Positions 26,060 to 36,287 of a DNA stretch of 64,000 nt are shown one piece after another; positions within the stretch are counted from its first letter, which is position 1; each line of letters starts with the position of its first letter. Position numbers and translations under genes: made by a program. The DNA is from an uncultured Nitrososphaerales archaeon (lineage in GTDB: Archaea; Thermoproteota; Nitrososphaeria; Nitrososphaerales; Nitrosocaldaceae). The stretch lies in the NCBI GenBank assembly GCA_938030895.1, contig CALHIV010000005.1, positions 1 to 64,000 on the forward strand, written 5' to 3'. The notes under the pieces are model-generated. The model was not told the DNA's origin. It ran no database searches and saw nothing but the letters and a program-made list of their open reading frames with translations.

Positions 26060-26548
26060 ATGATTAGAGGTAAGGTACACAAGTATGCTAGGGACAATAT
26101 AGATACTGATGTTATCATACCTGGTCCATACCTCAAGATAATGGACCATAACGAGTTGGCAAAGCATGCGATGGAAGGATTGGATAGAGACTTCGTCAAG
26201 AAGGTCAAGAAAGGAGACTTTATACTTGCTGGGAGGAACTTTGGATGTGGCTCAAGTAGGGAGCATGCTCCAATAGCACTGAGTTATGCTGGTATAAGCG
26301 CTGTCTTAGCATTGTCATTCGCAAGGATATTCTACAGGAATGCTGTAGATGGTGCCTATCTACTACCAATAGAGATAGGTGAAGATGCATACAATGAGAT
26401 AGAGGATGGCGATGAGTTGGAGATAGATTTGGATAGGAATGAGGTTAGGAACATAAGCAGGCAGAAGGTATATGTTATGAAACCGTTCCCACCTCTTATA
26501 AAGAGGATAATAGAGGCAGGGGGATTATTCAATTATACTCCAGAATAA
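26060..26548 (+). CDS. leuD: 3-isopropylmalate dehydratase small subunit
   Basis: 162 residues. It is the swivelling domain of the LeuCD heterodimer. IDTDVIIPGPYLK at the start, AGRNFGCGSSREHAPIALSYAGI (signature), and SFARIFYRNAVDGAYLLPIE are diagnostic. The YLK motif in the loop after IPGP helps determine substrate in this family. It is co-oriented with leuC and is followed by a perfect palindrome (26557-26574). Confidence 0.93.
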   Translation: MIRGKVHKYARDNIDTDVIIPGPYLKIMDHNELAKHAMEGLDRDFVKKVKKGDFILAGRNFGCGSSREHAPIALSYAGISAVLALSFARIFYRNAVDGAYLLPIEIGEDAYNEIEDGDELEIDLDRNEVRNISRQKVYVMKPFPPLIKRIIEAGGLFNYTPE

Positions 26549-26556
26549 GTAAGTAT

Positions 26557-26574
26557 CTTTTTATTAATAAAAAG
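26557..26574. promoter_or_regulatory. 18-bp perfect palindrome upstream of the VapB-like gene
   Basis: CTTTTTATTAATAAAAAG is its own reverse complement. It begins 9 bp after leuD and ends 45 bp before the antitoxin ATG. It could be the operator of an autoregulating antitoxin, overlap the promoter, or help end the leuCD transcript through its T run. Confidence 0.5.
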
Positions 26575-26618
26575 ATTATTAATATGTAACTATCTTATAT
26601 TATACGGTGGACAATAAT

Positions 26619-26960
26619 ATGGACGACATATTAAGACATAGTGATAGAGAGGAGAAGGAAGGTGAGGATAAGGAAGAGGATGATGGAGGAGAGGTTATAG
26701 AAGGCAAGAGTAGAGAGAGGGAGTACATACATACAGTTACCAAGTTAGGTACCATATCGATACCAGTACCACTGAGGCGTAAGTATGGGATAACGAAGGG
26801 CTCAAAGATGAAGTTCATAGATGGCGATGATGGGATAAGACTGATACCTTTGGTATCTCTCAGAAACATGTTTGGTATAGATGAGGATAGTAAGGATGTT
26901 GTTATGAGGATATTGAGGGAGATGCTAGAGAGTAGGAGGACCACAACCATGCCGATATGA
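26619..26960 (+). CDS. AbrB/SpoVT-type DNA-binding protein, VapB-like antitoxin
   Basis: About 113 residues from ATG 26619; a GTG lies four codons earlier. The first 35 residues are acidic and low in complexity. The swapped-hairpin domain is YIHTVTKLGTISIPVPLRRKYGITKGSKMKFI, the typical AbrB pattern. The C-terminal helix (MRILREMLESRR) could contact the toxin. The PIN gene starts 10 bp later, which supports a toxin-antitoxin pair. Autoregulation through the palindrome upstream is an inference. Confidence 0.78.
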   Translation: MDDILRHSDREEKEGEDKEEDDGGEVIEGKSREREYIHTVTKLGTISIPVPLRRKYGITKGSKMKFIDGDDGIRLIPLVSLRNMFGIDEDSKDVVMRILREMLESRRTTTMPI

Positions 26961-26970
26961 CTTCTACTCT

Positions 26971-27435
26971 GTGGATGTACCTATTAATACCATACAAAGG
27001 TATATGGAAAAGGGTGTATGGATCATGGGCATGAATGTAGAAGCATATATAATAGATCCTACGGTACTCCTCCTCTACTTCATAGGCAATGAGGATGCAA
27101 GGAGGATTATAGAGAGTATAATCGAGGAGCACGCATATGGCTATATACTAGAGCCTATGCTAGCAGAACTCTTCCAGAGGATGGTTGAACACTTTGGTTA
27201 CACGGTAGCAAGTAGTAGACTAGAAGCCATAAAGAACTCAAACATAAGGTTGATCAACGTTGATTTTGAGTTGATAAGGGATGCAGGAAGGATAAAAGCC
27301 TCAAACCCAAATACTCCAATGGCCTATGCATATATGATAGCATTGGCCAAGAAGTTCAATGCTGTAATAGTCACTGCAGACACAAGGATGAGAGCAAGCA
27401 ACTCTAACATCAAGATAGTGTATATCAATCCATGA
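26971..27435 (+). CDS. PIN-domain protein, VapC-like, with altered active site
   Basis: 154 residues from GTG 26971; ATG 27025 or 27031 (MNVEAYIIDPTVLLL) would match the usual PIN start better. Asp in IIDPT, Glu in EPMLAELFQ and Asp in IVTADTRM fit acidic positions of the ribonuclease site. The third acid, normally Asp in an S/ADA-like helix start, appears to be Tyr in TPMAYAYMIALA. It may therefore be a weakened or non-catalytic toxin, or a regulatory PIN protein. Paired with the AbrB-type gene. Confidence 0.72.
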   Translation: MDVPINTIQRYMEKGVWIMGMNVEAYIIDPTVLLLYFIGNEDARRIIESIIEEHAYGYILEPMLAELFQRMVEHFGYTVASSRLEAIKNSNIRLINVDFELIRDAGRIKASNPNTPMAYAYMIALAKKFNAVIVTADTRMRASNSNIKIVYINP

Positions 27436-27454
27436 AGGATATGGCATCAACTGA

Positions 27455-29776
27455 CTACTGACTACTGCCTAGCCTCTCACTCTCTATATCTTCGAACCTC
27501 TCTATCCTTGTTTTACTCCTCTTCATGAGTGTGAATATTGCGAGTATTACAGTTATCCATATTACGCTGAGTATAACATTCTGGAAGCTCACATACACAT
27601 ATGGTATAGCCTCCCTTATGTTATCCTCAAGTTGGGCAAGTTGTCCTCTAATATCGCTCATGGCCGTGTTGAACGCTTCACTATCCCTAGGTAGCGTACT
27701 TATGATCCTCAGCCTCTCCTTTATCTCATCTATGCTCTTATGCATCATAGCAAAGTCTGTCTTCGCTGTTGGGAATACCCATACTGGATTGCCCTTCTCT
27801 GGTATCAACTCCTCTATCTCTAGAACATACTCTAGTATGGTGGTTGGGGTATTGGATGTCACTGCTACTGCTATGTATCCTCTAGCCTTCTCAAGGGGGT
27901 ACACAGTAGATGCATAGCCTACATATGCCATGACAACACCAAATATCAAGAGCGCAAGTATACCACCAAGTATAAACGTGTACTTCATACCATAGCCAAC
28001 CTCCACTCCCTTGACTTGCCTTCTATAACCCTTATTCCCTTTCTTCTCTCCTCCCCCTCCTCCAATCTCCTTACCATAACTATAAGAGATCTCGATATCT
28101 GCACTCCTTTTATCATTAACCCTACCTCCAGCACCATTACCATCCCCCCTCCTGTTATTAAATATTGAGTGTGATATGCTTAGCGCTGCTATATATATAA
28201 AGCCAGATGTCTGGAGTGCAAGTAATGGAGCATATACAGCATTACCATTGAATATTGATATGAATATGCCAACTATACCATAACCAGCAAAGAATATCTC
28301 AAGCAGTGTAGTCTTGGTGAATGGTAGAACGTAATCTTTGCTCCTCCAATCCTCACCCTTCCTTACTATACCAAACTTTGGCGTCCTATGGAACTCTGAT
28401 CTGCTCCCAAGGAGCGCATCGAATACTGCTATAGTATTGCTTACAGATATACCTGTGAAGAACAGGATAAGGAAAAAGTATGCCTTAACCCTTGCAAACC
28501 ATCTATCTGGCCAGAGCCTCCTCATGACATACATGTAGAACCCCGGGCCTAGTATAGCATATGCTATCAATGGGGAGAGGGGGGCACTCTGTATAGGGTA
28601 TATGTTGTAGTTCATTGCTAGAAGGAGGGGTAGGATGAGGAACTGTGTAAGCAGTAATGGATGCACAGTATGCCTAGTCAACTGTATGAACGCTTGGATC
28701 TTTGTATCCAATGGGAGGTGCCTACTTAGGAGTATCTTGTCAAGTAGTTTTATTGCACATTGTATGGAGCCCTTGGCCCATCTGTACTGCTGCCTCTTCG
28801 CAGCGTTGATCTGCACTGGGAGTTCAGCATCTATAACCACATCATCAAGATATACACACTTCCAGCCCTTCATCTGTGCCCTATAACTGAGGTCTAGATC
28901 CTCTACGAGTGTACCAACATGCCATCCTCCACTATCATCTATGCATGATCTCCTCCATACCCCTGCCGTACCATTGAAGTTCATGAAGAGATGGGTTAGA
29001 CTCTTCGCCTTCTGCTCTATTGTGAAGTGGAAGTCAAGGCTTAGTGCTTGTGCCTGTGTGAGTGTAGAGTAATCCTCGTTCAGATGGCCCCATCTGCACT
29101 GTACTAGCCCAATCCTTCTATCAGCAAAGTAAGGCATAACACGCTTGAGGAACCATGGAGGAGGCACAAAGTCAGCATCGAATATTGCTATGAACTCACC
29201 ATCTGCACTCTTCAATCCTTCCTTGAGCGCTCCAGCCTTGTAACCAACCCTCTCCCTCCTTGTTATATGCTCAATCCTATACCCCCTAGCCTTATAGTAC
29301 TCCACTAGTTCAGCACATATCTCCCTAGTCTCATCTGTAGAGTCATCCAGAACCTGTATCTGCATCCTATCCTTAGGATAGTCCATCCTGCATACTGCCT
29401 TTATCAGCCTCTCAGCAACATACTTCTCATTATATATGGGGAGTTGAATGGTTACTAATGGAGGGTCGATAGACTGCTTATCTGTATTACTTAATCTTAT
29501 ATTATGCTCACCGTTATCACCATTGTAACCTTTACCATCATACCCATACCCATACCCATTCCCATTCCCATTACTATACCCATACCTGTCCCCATTACTA
29601 TTCCCATTACCATCTCTATTCCCATTCCCATTACCATTACTATTCCTGTTAACTAACAATTTACTCTGTGTACTATTCTTGATTGAGCGGAAGAATAGAT
29701 AGTAAAAGTTGAAACCGTAAATGCTCATCATCCATGATACAGTAACAAATATCACATACGCAAGATACTCTATCAC
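27455..29776 (-). CDS. Membrane glycosyltransferase family 2 (cellulose synthase-like)
   Basis: 773 residues. An N-terminal membrane helix is followed by a 60-residue Gly/Asn/Tyr repeat region (about 45-95), then the GT-A domain: VTIQLPIYNE, QVLDDSTDET, AIFDADFVPP, and QQYRWAKGS (the QxxRW motif of processive enzymes). Several membrane helices follow (about 365-560), then a soluble Lys/Gly-rich loop, another helix, a periplasmic-side domain and a last helix. It probably exports a polysaccharide or transfers sugars to lipids at the membrane. The C-terminal region after residue 600 is not part of standard family members. Confidence 0.85.
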   Translation of the reverse strand: MIEYLAYVIFVTVSWMMSIYGFNFYYLFFRSIKNSTQSKLLVNRNSNGNGNGNRDGNGNSNGDRYGYSNGNGNGYGYGYDGKGYNGDNGEHNIRLSNTDKQSIDPPLVTIQLPIYNEKYVAERLIKAVCRMDYPKDRMQIQVLDDSTDETREICAELVEYYKARGYRIEHITRRERVGYKAGALKEGLKSADGEFIAIFDADFVPPPWFLKRVMPYFADRRIGLVQCRWGHLNEDYSTLTQAQALSLDFHFTIEQKAKSLTHLFMNFNGTAGVWRRSCIDDSGGWHVGTLVEDLDLSYRAQMKGWKCVYLDDVVIDAELPVQINAAKRQQYRWAKGSIQCAIKLLDKILLSRHLPLDTKIQAFIQLTRHTVHPLLLTQFLILPLLLAMNYNIYPIQSAPLSPLIAYAILGPGFYMYVMRRLWPDRWFARVKAYFFLILFFTGISVSNTIAVFDALLGSRSEFHRTPKFGIVRKGEDWRSKDYVLPFTKTTLLEIFFAGYGIVGIFISIFNGNAVYAPLLALQTSGFIYIAALSISHSIFNNRRGDGNGAGGRVNDKRSADIEISYSYGKEIGGGGGEKKGNKGYRRQVKGVEVGYGMKYTFILGGILALLIFGVVMAYVGYASTVYPLEKARGYIAVAVTSNTPTTILEYVLEIEELIPEKGNPVWVFPTAKTDFAMMHKSIDEIKERLRIISTLPRDSEAFNTAMSDIRGQLAQLEDNIREAIPYVYVSFQNVILSVIWITVILAIFTLMKRSKTRIERFEDIESERLGSSQ
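29520..29645. repeat. Hexanucleotide repeat region inside the glycosyltransferase gene
   Basis: Degenerate 6-bp units (CCCATA, TTCCCA, TTACCA, TTACTA) encode a Gly-Asn/Gly-Tyr-rich stretch on the minus strand. All length changes of whole units keep the frame. Confidence 0.8.
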
Positions 29777-29897
29777 GCCTAATGCTCATGTTGAATAATA
29801 ATATAAGCAATACTAAAAAAATTATTAAAACGATTAGGAGAAAGACTGATCATATTTATAGGGCTGAGTGATAAAAATCACTTGTGTAGATAATTGT

Positions 29898-30920
<1,023 letters not shown>

Positions 30921-30998
30921 CTAACCTAAAAACCTTTATATCATATAAGTTAGTCTAGTCTAAGAAAGTTAAAATAGTCTAAATCTTTATAATTGGAT

Positions 30999-32201
30999 AT
31001 GAGGGTGGGGCGCTTACTAAGGCTCTTCGGTCCTGCTACTATAGTTAGTGTAGCATATGTAGATCCTGGGAACTTTGGGAGCAATATAGCATCTGGCTCC
31101 CTCCATGGATTAGATCTATTATGGGTTGTATGGATGGCAAGTATAGTCGCAATGCTACTCCAATATCTATCTGGTAAACTTGGAATAGTCACTGGGAAGT
31201 CTGTAGTGGATCTTATCTTGGCAAGGTTGAATACCAATAGATATGGAAAGGCAGTAAAGGCAGTATACTCCATACCATTACTTGTAATAGTTATAGCAAC
31301 CGATATGGCTGAGTTCCTAGGTATAGCATTGGGACTCCACCTACTCTTTGCTATACCATTGCATGTAGCAGCTGGGGTAGCGGTTCTTGATGTACTTATA
31401 CTGCTGGTAGCATCTGAGAAGAGGAGGAGGTTAGAGTTGACTATAGGCTCATTGGTTATAGTCATAGGGTTGAGCTATGTTGTCCAACTCTACCTACTCT
31501 CTCCAGAGCCTACGCTAGTGCTAGAGAAGAGTGTAAGCATAACCCTTGATGAAGGGCAGGTACTCCTAGCAGCAAGTATAGTAGGCGCAACAGTTATGCC
31601 CCATGCCCTGATACTCCATGGTTATCTTACAGCTGAGAGATGGAACGGTATGAAGGACAAGTTGAAGAGGCATACAAGGGAGACTATAGTGTACTTAGCA
31701 TTGGCAGCCATTATAAATGCATCGCTGCAGATAGCAGCGTATGGCGCATTCTACACAAAGGGTATAGAGGTTACAGATATGGCAGAGGCTTACAACACAC
31801 TCATCCCACTCTATGGCTTTACCGCAGCCTATGCATTTGGTATAGCCCTTCTAGCATCTGGCATATCCTCATCCTTAGTAAGTGTGGTTACAGGACAGAA
31901 GGTAATGGAGAGTATAAAGGGTAAGGGTATAACGCAATGGAAGGCTAGGTTGGTAGTTAGGATGATCAACATGCTACCATTGCTCATAGCACTATCTATA
32001 GGCATAAAGGCTATAGATATACTGGTCTACTCGCAGGTAGTGCTATCTCTGATGCTACCATTTGTAGCTGTACCACTTGTAGTGTTAGCATCTAGAATGG
32101 GTATGGTAAGGTATTATACAAGGATAGCAAGTATAGTTGCTGTAGCGCTTATAATAACAATCAACATAATGCTCATAGTATCTGGGCAGATGACGCATTG
32201 A
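30999..32201 (+). CDS. mntH: Nramp-family divalent metal transporter (MntH-like)
   Basis: About 400 residues from ATG 30999; TTG 30993 is in frame. It imports Mn2+ or Fe2+ with protons. The metal-binding DPGNFGSN in helix 1 and ATVMPHALILHG in helix 6 are conserved, and about 11 membrane helices can be counted. A TATA-like TTAAAATAG (30969-30977) lies about 26 bp before the ATG. No signal for a DtxR/MntR operator was recognised. Mn versus Fe preference cannot be decided. Confidence 0.92.
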   Translation: MRVGRLLRLFGPATIVSVAYVDPGNFGSNIASGSLHGLDLLWVVWMASIVAMLLQYLSGKLGIVTGKSVVDLILARLNTNRYGKAVKAVYSIPLLVIVIATDMAEFLGIALGLHLLFAIPLHVAAGVAVLDVLILLVASEKRRRLELTIGSLVIVIGLSYVVQLYLLSPEPTLVLEKSVSITLDEGQVLLAASIVGATVMPHALILHGYLTAERWNGMKDKLKRHTRETIVYLALAAIINASLQIAAYGAFYTKGIEVTDMAEAYNTLIPLYGFTAAYAFGIALLASGISSSLVSVVTGQKVMESIKGKGITQWKARLVVRMINMLPLLIALSIGIKAIDILVYSQVVLSLMLPFVAVPLVVLASRMGMVRYYTRIASIVAVALIITINIMLIVSGQMTH

Positions 32202-32205
32202 TAAT

Positions 32206-32285
32206 GATACTAGTATCTATTCTATTCTAATCCTATTCTATTCTATTCTTATCTAATCTTATAATTTACTAATCTTATAATTCAC
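32206..32285. repeat. CTATT-type simple repeat after the Nramp gene
   Basis: Pentamer-based runs (TCTATTCTATTC and similar) and a duplicated ATCTTATAATT occupy the gap between the converging Nramp and 32286 genes. The T-rich strand follows the Nramp stop and may act as its terminator. Confidence 0.5.
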
Positions 32286-32585
32286 TCAGTCTGGGCATGT
32301 CTCTTCCCTTAACCTTCTATAGAACTCATCAATGCCCTTTGCTACTGTAACAACATCCTCTATGCTGTAGCTCTCCTTGGGGAAGTATAATCTTATGCTA
32401 ACCTTATGCCCTCTACCATCCGCATCGTATATGATGCTCTTGTCTGCCTCTACGCTATACCTCTCATCAATAGATCTCTCAAGTACTGTAAGATTCCTCT
32501 TCGTCTTATCCTCTAGCACAAACGCATCATCACACTCATATATTATGAAGAACTGCCCATTCTTCAATACATTAGCATTATTCAT
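32286..32585 (-). CDS. Small protein of unknown function
   Basis: 99 residues, not recognised. It reads MNNANVLKNGQFFIIYECDD at the start, then alternating strands (RNLTVLERSIDE, SIIYDADGRGHKVSIRLYFP) and a C-terminal helix DVVTVAKGIDEFYRRLREE. No membrane, metal or nucleotide motif is seen. Divergent from NAD kinase with a 71-bp gap that must hold both promoters. Confidence 0.65.
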   Translation of the reverse strand: MNNANVLKNGQFFIIYECDDAFVLEDKTKRNLTVLERSIDERYSVEADKSIIYDADGRGHKVSIRLYFPKESYSIEDVVTVAKGIDEFYRRLREETCPD

Positions 32586-32656
32586 TGTGAGAATCCCTTG
32601 ATCATCCTATATATGTGTAAGGCATAGTTTTTATCTTCTATAGATGGAGAGTATGT

Positions 32657-33475
32657 ATGATGCAGATAAAGAATGTGTTGATAACAACTAGGTATGGGAG
32701 TACGAAGGCCTCAGAACTCGCATTAAGCATAGCAGATATGGTACATGCTAGAGGCTGCGGTATCTATACGGTAAACCCACTTGTTGGATATGCAAAGGAG
32801 ATAGATGAGAGCATGATAAATTCTCTCGATATTGATTTAGCGATAACTGTAGGAGGGGATGGTACAGTTCTTAGGACTGCTAGATGGTTATCAAAGCAAG
32901 TGCCTATCCTTGCAATAAAGTTACCAACAAGTAAAGGCGTGCTTGCAGAGGTTGCTGCAGAGGTATCAGATATAGGGCATGCAATACAGAGGCTCTTCTC
33001 AAACTCCTTCTATATAGAGAGGAGGTTGCGTATAATAGCAAGTGTGGATGGTAGAGCAACACAACCAGCACTGAACGAGATACTTATAGCAAGGGATAGT
33101 CTAACTAGAACACCAACTTACAGGATAAGGATCATGGGTACAGAACTAGCATACAGGATGGATGGGCTTATAGTATCTACACCAACAGGCTCAACTGGGC
33201 ACTCATTATCCTTTGGGGGGGCTATAGTACATGAGGGGTTAGAGGCGATGATGATAACCCCTATAGCATCTATAGATAGGTTACCAAGCATAGTCGTTCC
33301 AGTAACAACCGTTGAGGTTAGCAGCAACATGGATGCAAAGTTGGTTATAGATGGACAGATTACACATAGTGTAAAGCAGGGTCAGGCTATAAGTATAGGA
33401 AGGTATGAGCATGACGCTCTGTTCGTGAGGTTTGAGCCTAGAGGTTTGAGGCAATTGACAAGTATACAACGATGA
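32657..33475 (+). CDS. nadK: NAD kinase
   Basis: 272 residues. It phosphorylates NAD to NADP. The catalytic loop ITVGGDGTVLRTARW near residue 73 and the LNEILIARDS and YRMDGLIVSTPTGSTGHSLSFGG motifs are complete. The TGA stop overlaps the ATG of the next gene (ATGA), so translation is coupled to nob1. Confidence 0.95.
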   Translation: MMQIKNVLITTRYGSTKASELALSIADMVHARGCGIYTVNPLVGYAKEIDESMINSLDIDLAITVGGDGTVLRTARWLSKQVPILAIKLPTSKGVLAEVAAEVSDIGHAIQRLFSNSFYIERRLRIIASVDGRATQPALNEILIARDSLTRTPTYRIRIMGTELAYRMDGLIVSTPTGSTGHSLSFGGAIVHEGLEAMMITPIASIDRLPSIVVPVTTVEVSSNMDAKLVIDGQITHSVKQGQAISIGRYEHDALFVRFEPRGLRQLTSIQR

Positions 33476-34143
33476 GTTATAGTGATAGCGATATATATCT
33501 CAATGAGCAGGATGTGATCATGATAATGGATGTAAATAAAGATACAAATACAGATAAAAATAAAAATAAAAATAAAGAGAAAGAGAAAGAGAAAGAGAAG
33601 AAGGAGAAGAAGAAAGATGAGAAGAATGGAGAGGATAGAGTAATAGTGTTGGATGCAACAGCATTCTACGCTGGCATACCACTCTTATCCTCATCCAGAT
33701 ATTATACTACAACGGCTATTCTGAATGAGGTCAGGCATATAAAGCAGGATATAGGGGCTATAGATCTCTTGGTAGAGTTAGGTAACCTAACGGTACTTGA
33801 CCCAGATCAAGAGTATGTTGAGGATGCCAGATCCTATGCAGAGGAGTTGGGTGAGCATGATGCCCTATCTGATGCAGATATCTCGCTCATAGCACTAGCA
33901 TTGATGCTTCAACGATCCTATGAGGTTACCATAGTTACCGATGACTATAGTATAGCGAATGTAGCAAGTGCTATAGGATTGAGTATATCAAATATAATAA
34001 ACAAGGGTATAAGATATATAGGTTCATGGATAAGATACTGTAAGATCTGTAGAGTAACTTACAGTGATTCAAGTAAGGTATGTAAGATCTGTGGTAGTGT
34101 ACTCAAGTATAGGTTGATTAGAGTTAAAAGAGTAAGTAAGTAA
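33472..34143 (+). CDS. nob1: Nob1-like endoribonuclease (PIN domain plus zinc ribbon)
   Basis: 223 residues. Nob1 matures the 3' end of 16S rRNA. The PIN domain starts at VIVLDATAFYAG; TTTAILNEVRHI supplies Glu, DALSDADISLIALAL and VTDDYSIANVA supply Asp residues. The C-terminal ribbon has CKICRVTY and CKICGSVLKY. Between residues 20 and 55 there is a long Lys/Asn/Glu run (KNKNK, KEKEKEKK) encoded by AAATAA- and AGAGAA-type repeats, absent from ordinary Nob1. The start overlaps nadK by 4 bp. Confidence 0.9.
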   Translation: MSYSDSDIYLNEQDVIMIMDVNKDTNTDKNKNKNKEKEKEKEKKEKKKDEKNGEDRVIVLDATAFYAGIPLLSSSRYYTTTAILNEVRHIKQDIGAIDLLVELGNLTVLDPDQEYVEDARSYAEELGEHDALSDADISLIALALMLQRSYEVTIVTDDYSIANVASAIGLSISNIINKGIRYIGSWIRYCKICRVTYSDSSKVCKICGSVLKYRLIRVKRVSK

Positions 34144-34225
34144 TAATGAATAAGGAGTAATGATATAGCATTATTCTACCATGCCTTAACTCTCATCCCC
34201 ATCAATCCTCATCCATCTATCAATC

Positions 34226-34978
34226 CTAACTAACATCACCACCGTTAGCACTCACATCATCTAGATTTACATGTGTATAATCATCTAGCATACGATACTT
34301 TGCTATCTTACTACCTATACTTGAATCAAGTACATATCTTATCCTCCTAGCCTTGGCATACCCTATACCCTCAACCCTTGCTAAATCTGCGATAGATGCA
34401 CTGAATACACCCATTGGAGATCCAAACCTCTCGAGTAGTCTAGATGCAAGTTTACCACCTATCCCTGGTAGAGACGCTATAATGCTCAACTGTTGCTCCT
34501 TGCTCGATCCATCACTACTACTCTTCTTTATCCTTCTGAGGAGAGGTTCCCTATATTCACTCTTGCTATTACAGTGTCTTGCAAGAGCAACTATAGCAAC
34601 TGCTGTATGCATATAAGATGGTGTAAAGAGTATCGGTACCCTGAACTCTACTGCTAGCGATGCTAATGCACCGTACATCACCTCTGGCCTATCTACACTT
34701 GCTATAGATGTTGATGAGCCCTCAACTATAACTATTGGTCTAGAGTATCGCTTTAGCATATCATCAACCTGTACGAAGAGCCTAGCATCGTATATAGAGT
34801 TAATAAGATCATCGATGCTTTTACGCTCAATGCAGCAGTCCCCATACACTATATAGTCTCCAACGTCCAGCATTGCATACTCAACATCCATACCTAACTC
34901 CTTTAATGCATCTGGTACTCTACTCCTCCTCTCCCTCTCATCTACAACTATTCTGAACCTCTCCTTCTTGTTACTCAT
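34226..34978 (-). CDS. xpf: XPF/ERCC4-type structure-specific endonuclease
   Basis: 250 residues, the short crenarchaeal-like form without helicase. The nuclease domain has VDERERRSRVPDAL, LDVGDYIVYGDCCIERKSIDDL (the ERKxxxD site) and then a (HhH)2 domain with LPGIGGKLASRLLERFG and VEGIGYAKARRI. It cuts flap and fork structures, usually with PCNA. A PCNA-binding tail was not recognised at the C-terminus. Some serines in the linker (KKSSSDGSS) are low complexity. It is close to but not overlapping the DHH gene. Confidence 0.92.
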   Translation of the reverse strand: MSNKKERFRIVVDERERRSRVPDALKELGMDVEYAMLDVGDYIVYGDCCIERKSIDDLINSIYDARLFVQVDDMLKRYSRPIVIVEGSSTSIASVDRPEVMYGALASLAVEFRVPILFTPSYMHTAVAIVALARHCNSKSEYREPLLRRIKKSSSDGSSKEQQLSIIASLPGIGGKLASRLLERFGSPMGVFSASIADLARVEGIGYAKARRIRYVLDSSIGSKIAKYRMLDDYTHVNLDDVSANGGDVS

Positions 34979-35018
34979 TCATATCCTACCCCTAACTATA
35001 TATTTATAGGGAGATACC

Positions 35019-36125
35019 TTACAATGTGTCAAGCCTCCCAAGCCTCTCCTTGATGACTTGGAGTATCCTTTTGGTCAGTTCATCCTCATCCATCTCCACT
35101 GCTATGGATGCTGCCGTTGAATGCCCTCCTCCAGCACTACTAACCCTTGCAAGCACATCGTTGCCTAAATGGAGCATAGTCCTTGCATAGAAGCCCTGAG
35201 TAGATCTTAAAGTTGCCTTTGCTATAGAACCTTCGCTACTAACCACTATGGATAGATCAGCACCAAGGTCTACCAGTGCCTTTGCTGCAGATGCATGATG
35301 GGAGCCAACATTTGATACTGCAACTATTATAGGAGCGTTACTACTATTATGACCATCTCTATTTGTAGTACTGCTGATATTAACCTTGTATAGTCTGCAT
35401 CTCTGTGCAGCCTTCAACCTTGCAATCCTCTCAGAGTAGTCTCTCTCTACCGCCAATATTCCTCTACACTCCTCGAGTGATGCCAGCCTACACATCTCCG
35501 CTACCATAGACATAGTAGTGCACTTTGCTATGGTTAGGTTCTGTGTATCAGTCAGCACCCCTAAAAGGAGTGCTTTTGCAACATCTCTGCTGATCCTCCT
35601 CCTAAACTCCTTGAACAACCTGTAGATCATCTCGCATGTAGATGATGCATCAACATCAACACGCACCTCATCAAACCCTAATCTAGATGCCTCAACAGCT
35701 AAAGGATGGTGATCTATAACCATCTTCCTAGCCTTGCTATTAGCAACTGCTTCAGATAGACCTGCCAACATGACAGGATTATTTGTATCAGCTATAATTA
35801 TGAGGTCATCCTCCTCATAACTCCCTAGCATGTCTATTACCTCATCCTTTGCATATCTAGTTATACCATTACCATTACCATTACCACTACCACTATTATC
35901 GCTATACCTCTTATCTTCATTAGTGATGATCATATTAGCATCTAAGGGGAGATTATGCATAACCTTATCTGCTATAGCATTCAACCCTTCTGGGAATACG
36001 GTAGTTATATTCTTAGTATATCTCTTGAATAGCGTTGATAGAGAGTAGACTGAGCAGTACGCATCGACATCTGCAAGTCTATGAGTTATTATACATAGAT
36101 GCTTAACATCTTTAATCGGGTTCAT
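35019..36125 (-). CDS. DHH-family phosphoesterase
   Basis: About 368 residues from ATG 36125; the frame opens at 36155, but the TATA element (36157-36166) puts transcription start near 36135. Motif I is ITHRLADVDAYCS (His-Asp pair in the unusual form RLADVDA), motif II IIADTNNP, motif III VIDHHPLA, and the DHHA1 end is SSAGGGHSTAASIAVE. Members cleave oligonucleotides, cyclic dinucleotides or pyrophosphate bonds. A Gly/Asn repeat (NGNGNG) interrupts residues 80-90. The class (RecJ-like or nanoRNase) is open. Confidence 0.85.
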   Translation of the reverse strand: MNPIKDVKHLCIITHRLADVDAYCSVYSLSTLFKRYTKNITTVFPEGLNAIADKVMHNLPLDANMIITNEDKRYSDNSGSGNGNGNGITRYAKDEVIDMLGSYEEDDLIIIADTNNPVMLAGLSEAVANSKARKMVIDHHPLAVEASRLGFDEVRVDVDASSTCEMIYRLFKEFRRRISRDVAKALLLGVLTDTQNLTIAKCTTMSMVAEMCRLASLEECRGILAVERDYSERIARLKAAQRCRLYKVNISSTTNRDGHNSSNAPIIVAVSNVGSHHASAAKALVDLGADLSIVVSSEGSIAKATLRSTQGFYARTMLHLGNDVLARVSSAGGGHSTAASIAVEMDEDELTKRILQVIKERLGRLDTL

Positions 36126-36287
36126 ACTTCTAGATAGTAACAATAATGATATCATGTTTTATAAACTAATAACATCTATACCCTCATCTGTAAAGATGCC
36201 TTACCTCTAACCCATCATAGAGAGGAGTAGAAATATCTAGATCTAGATCTTACCAAGTTTACCAATCCACATACATCTTCTGCTATT

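Noticed and set aside
25309-26208. 299-codon frame antisense to leuC/leuD
   Set aside because: It covers two strongly conserved genes on the other strand and has no recognisable motif.
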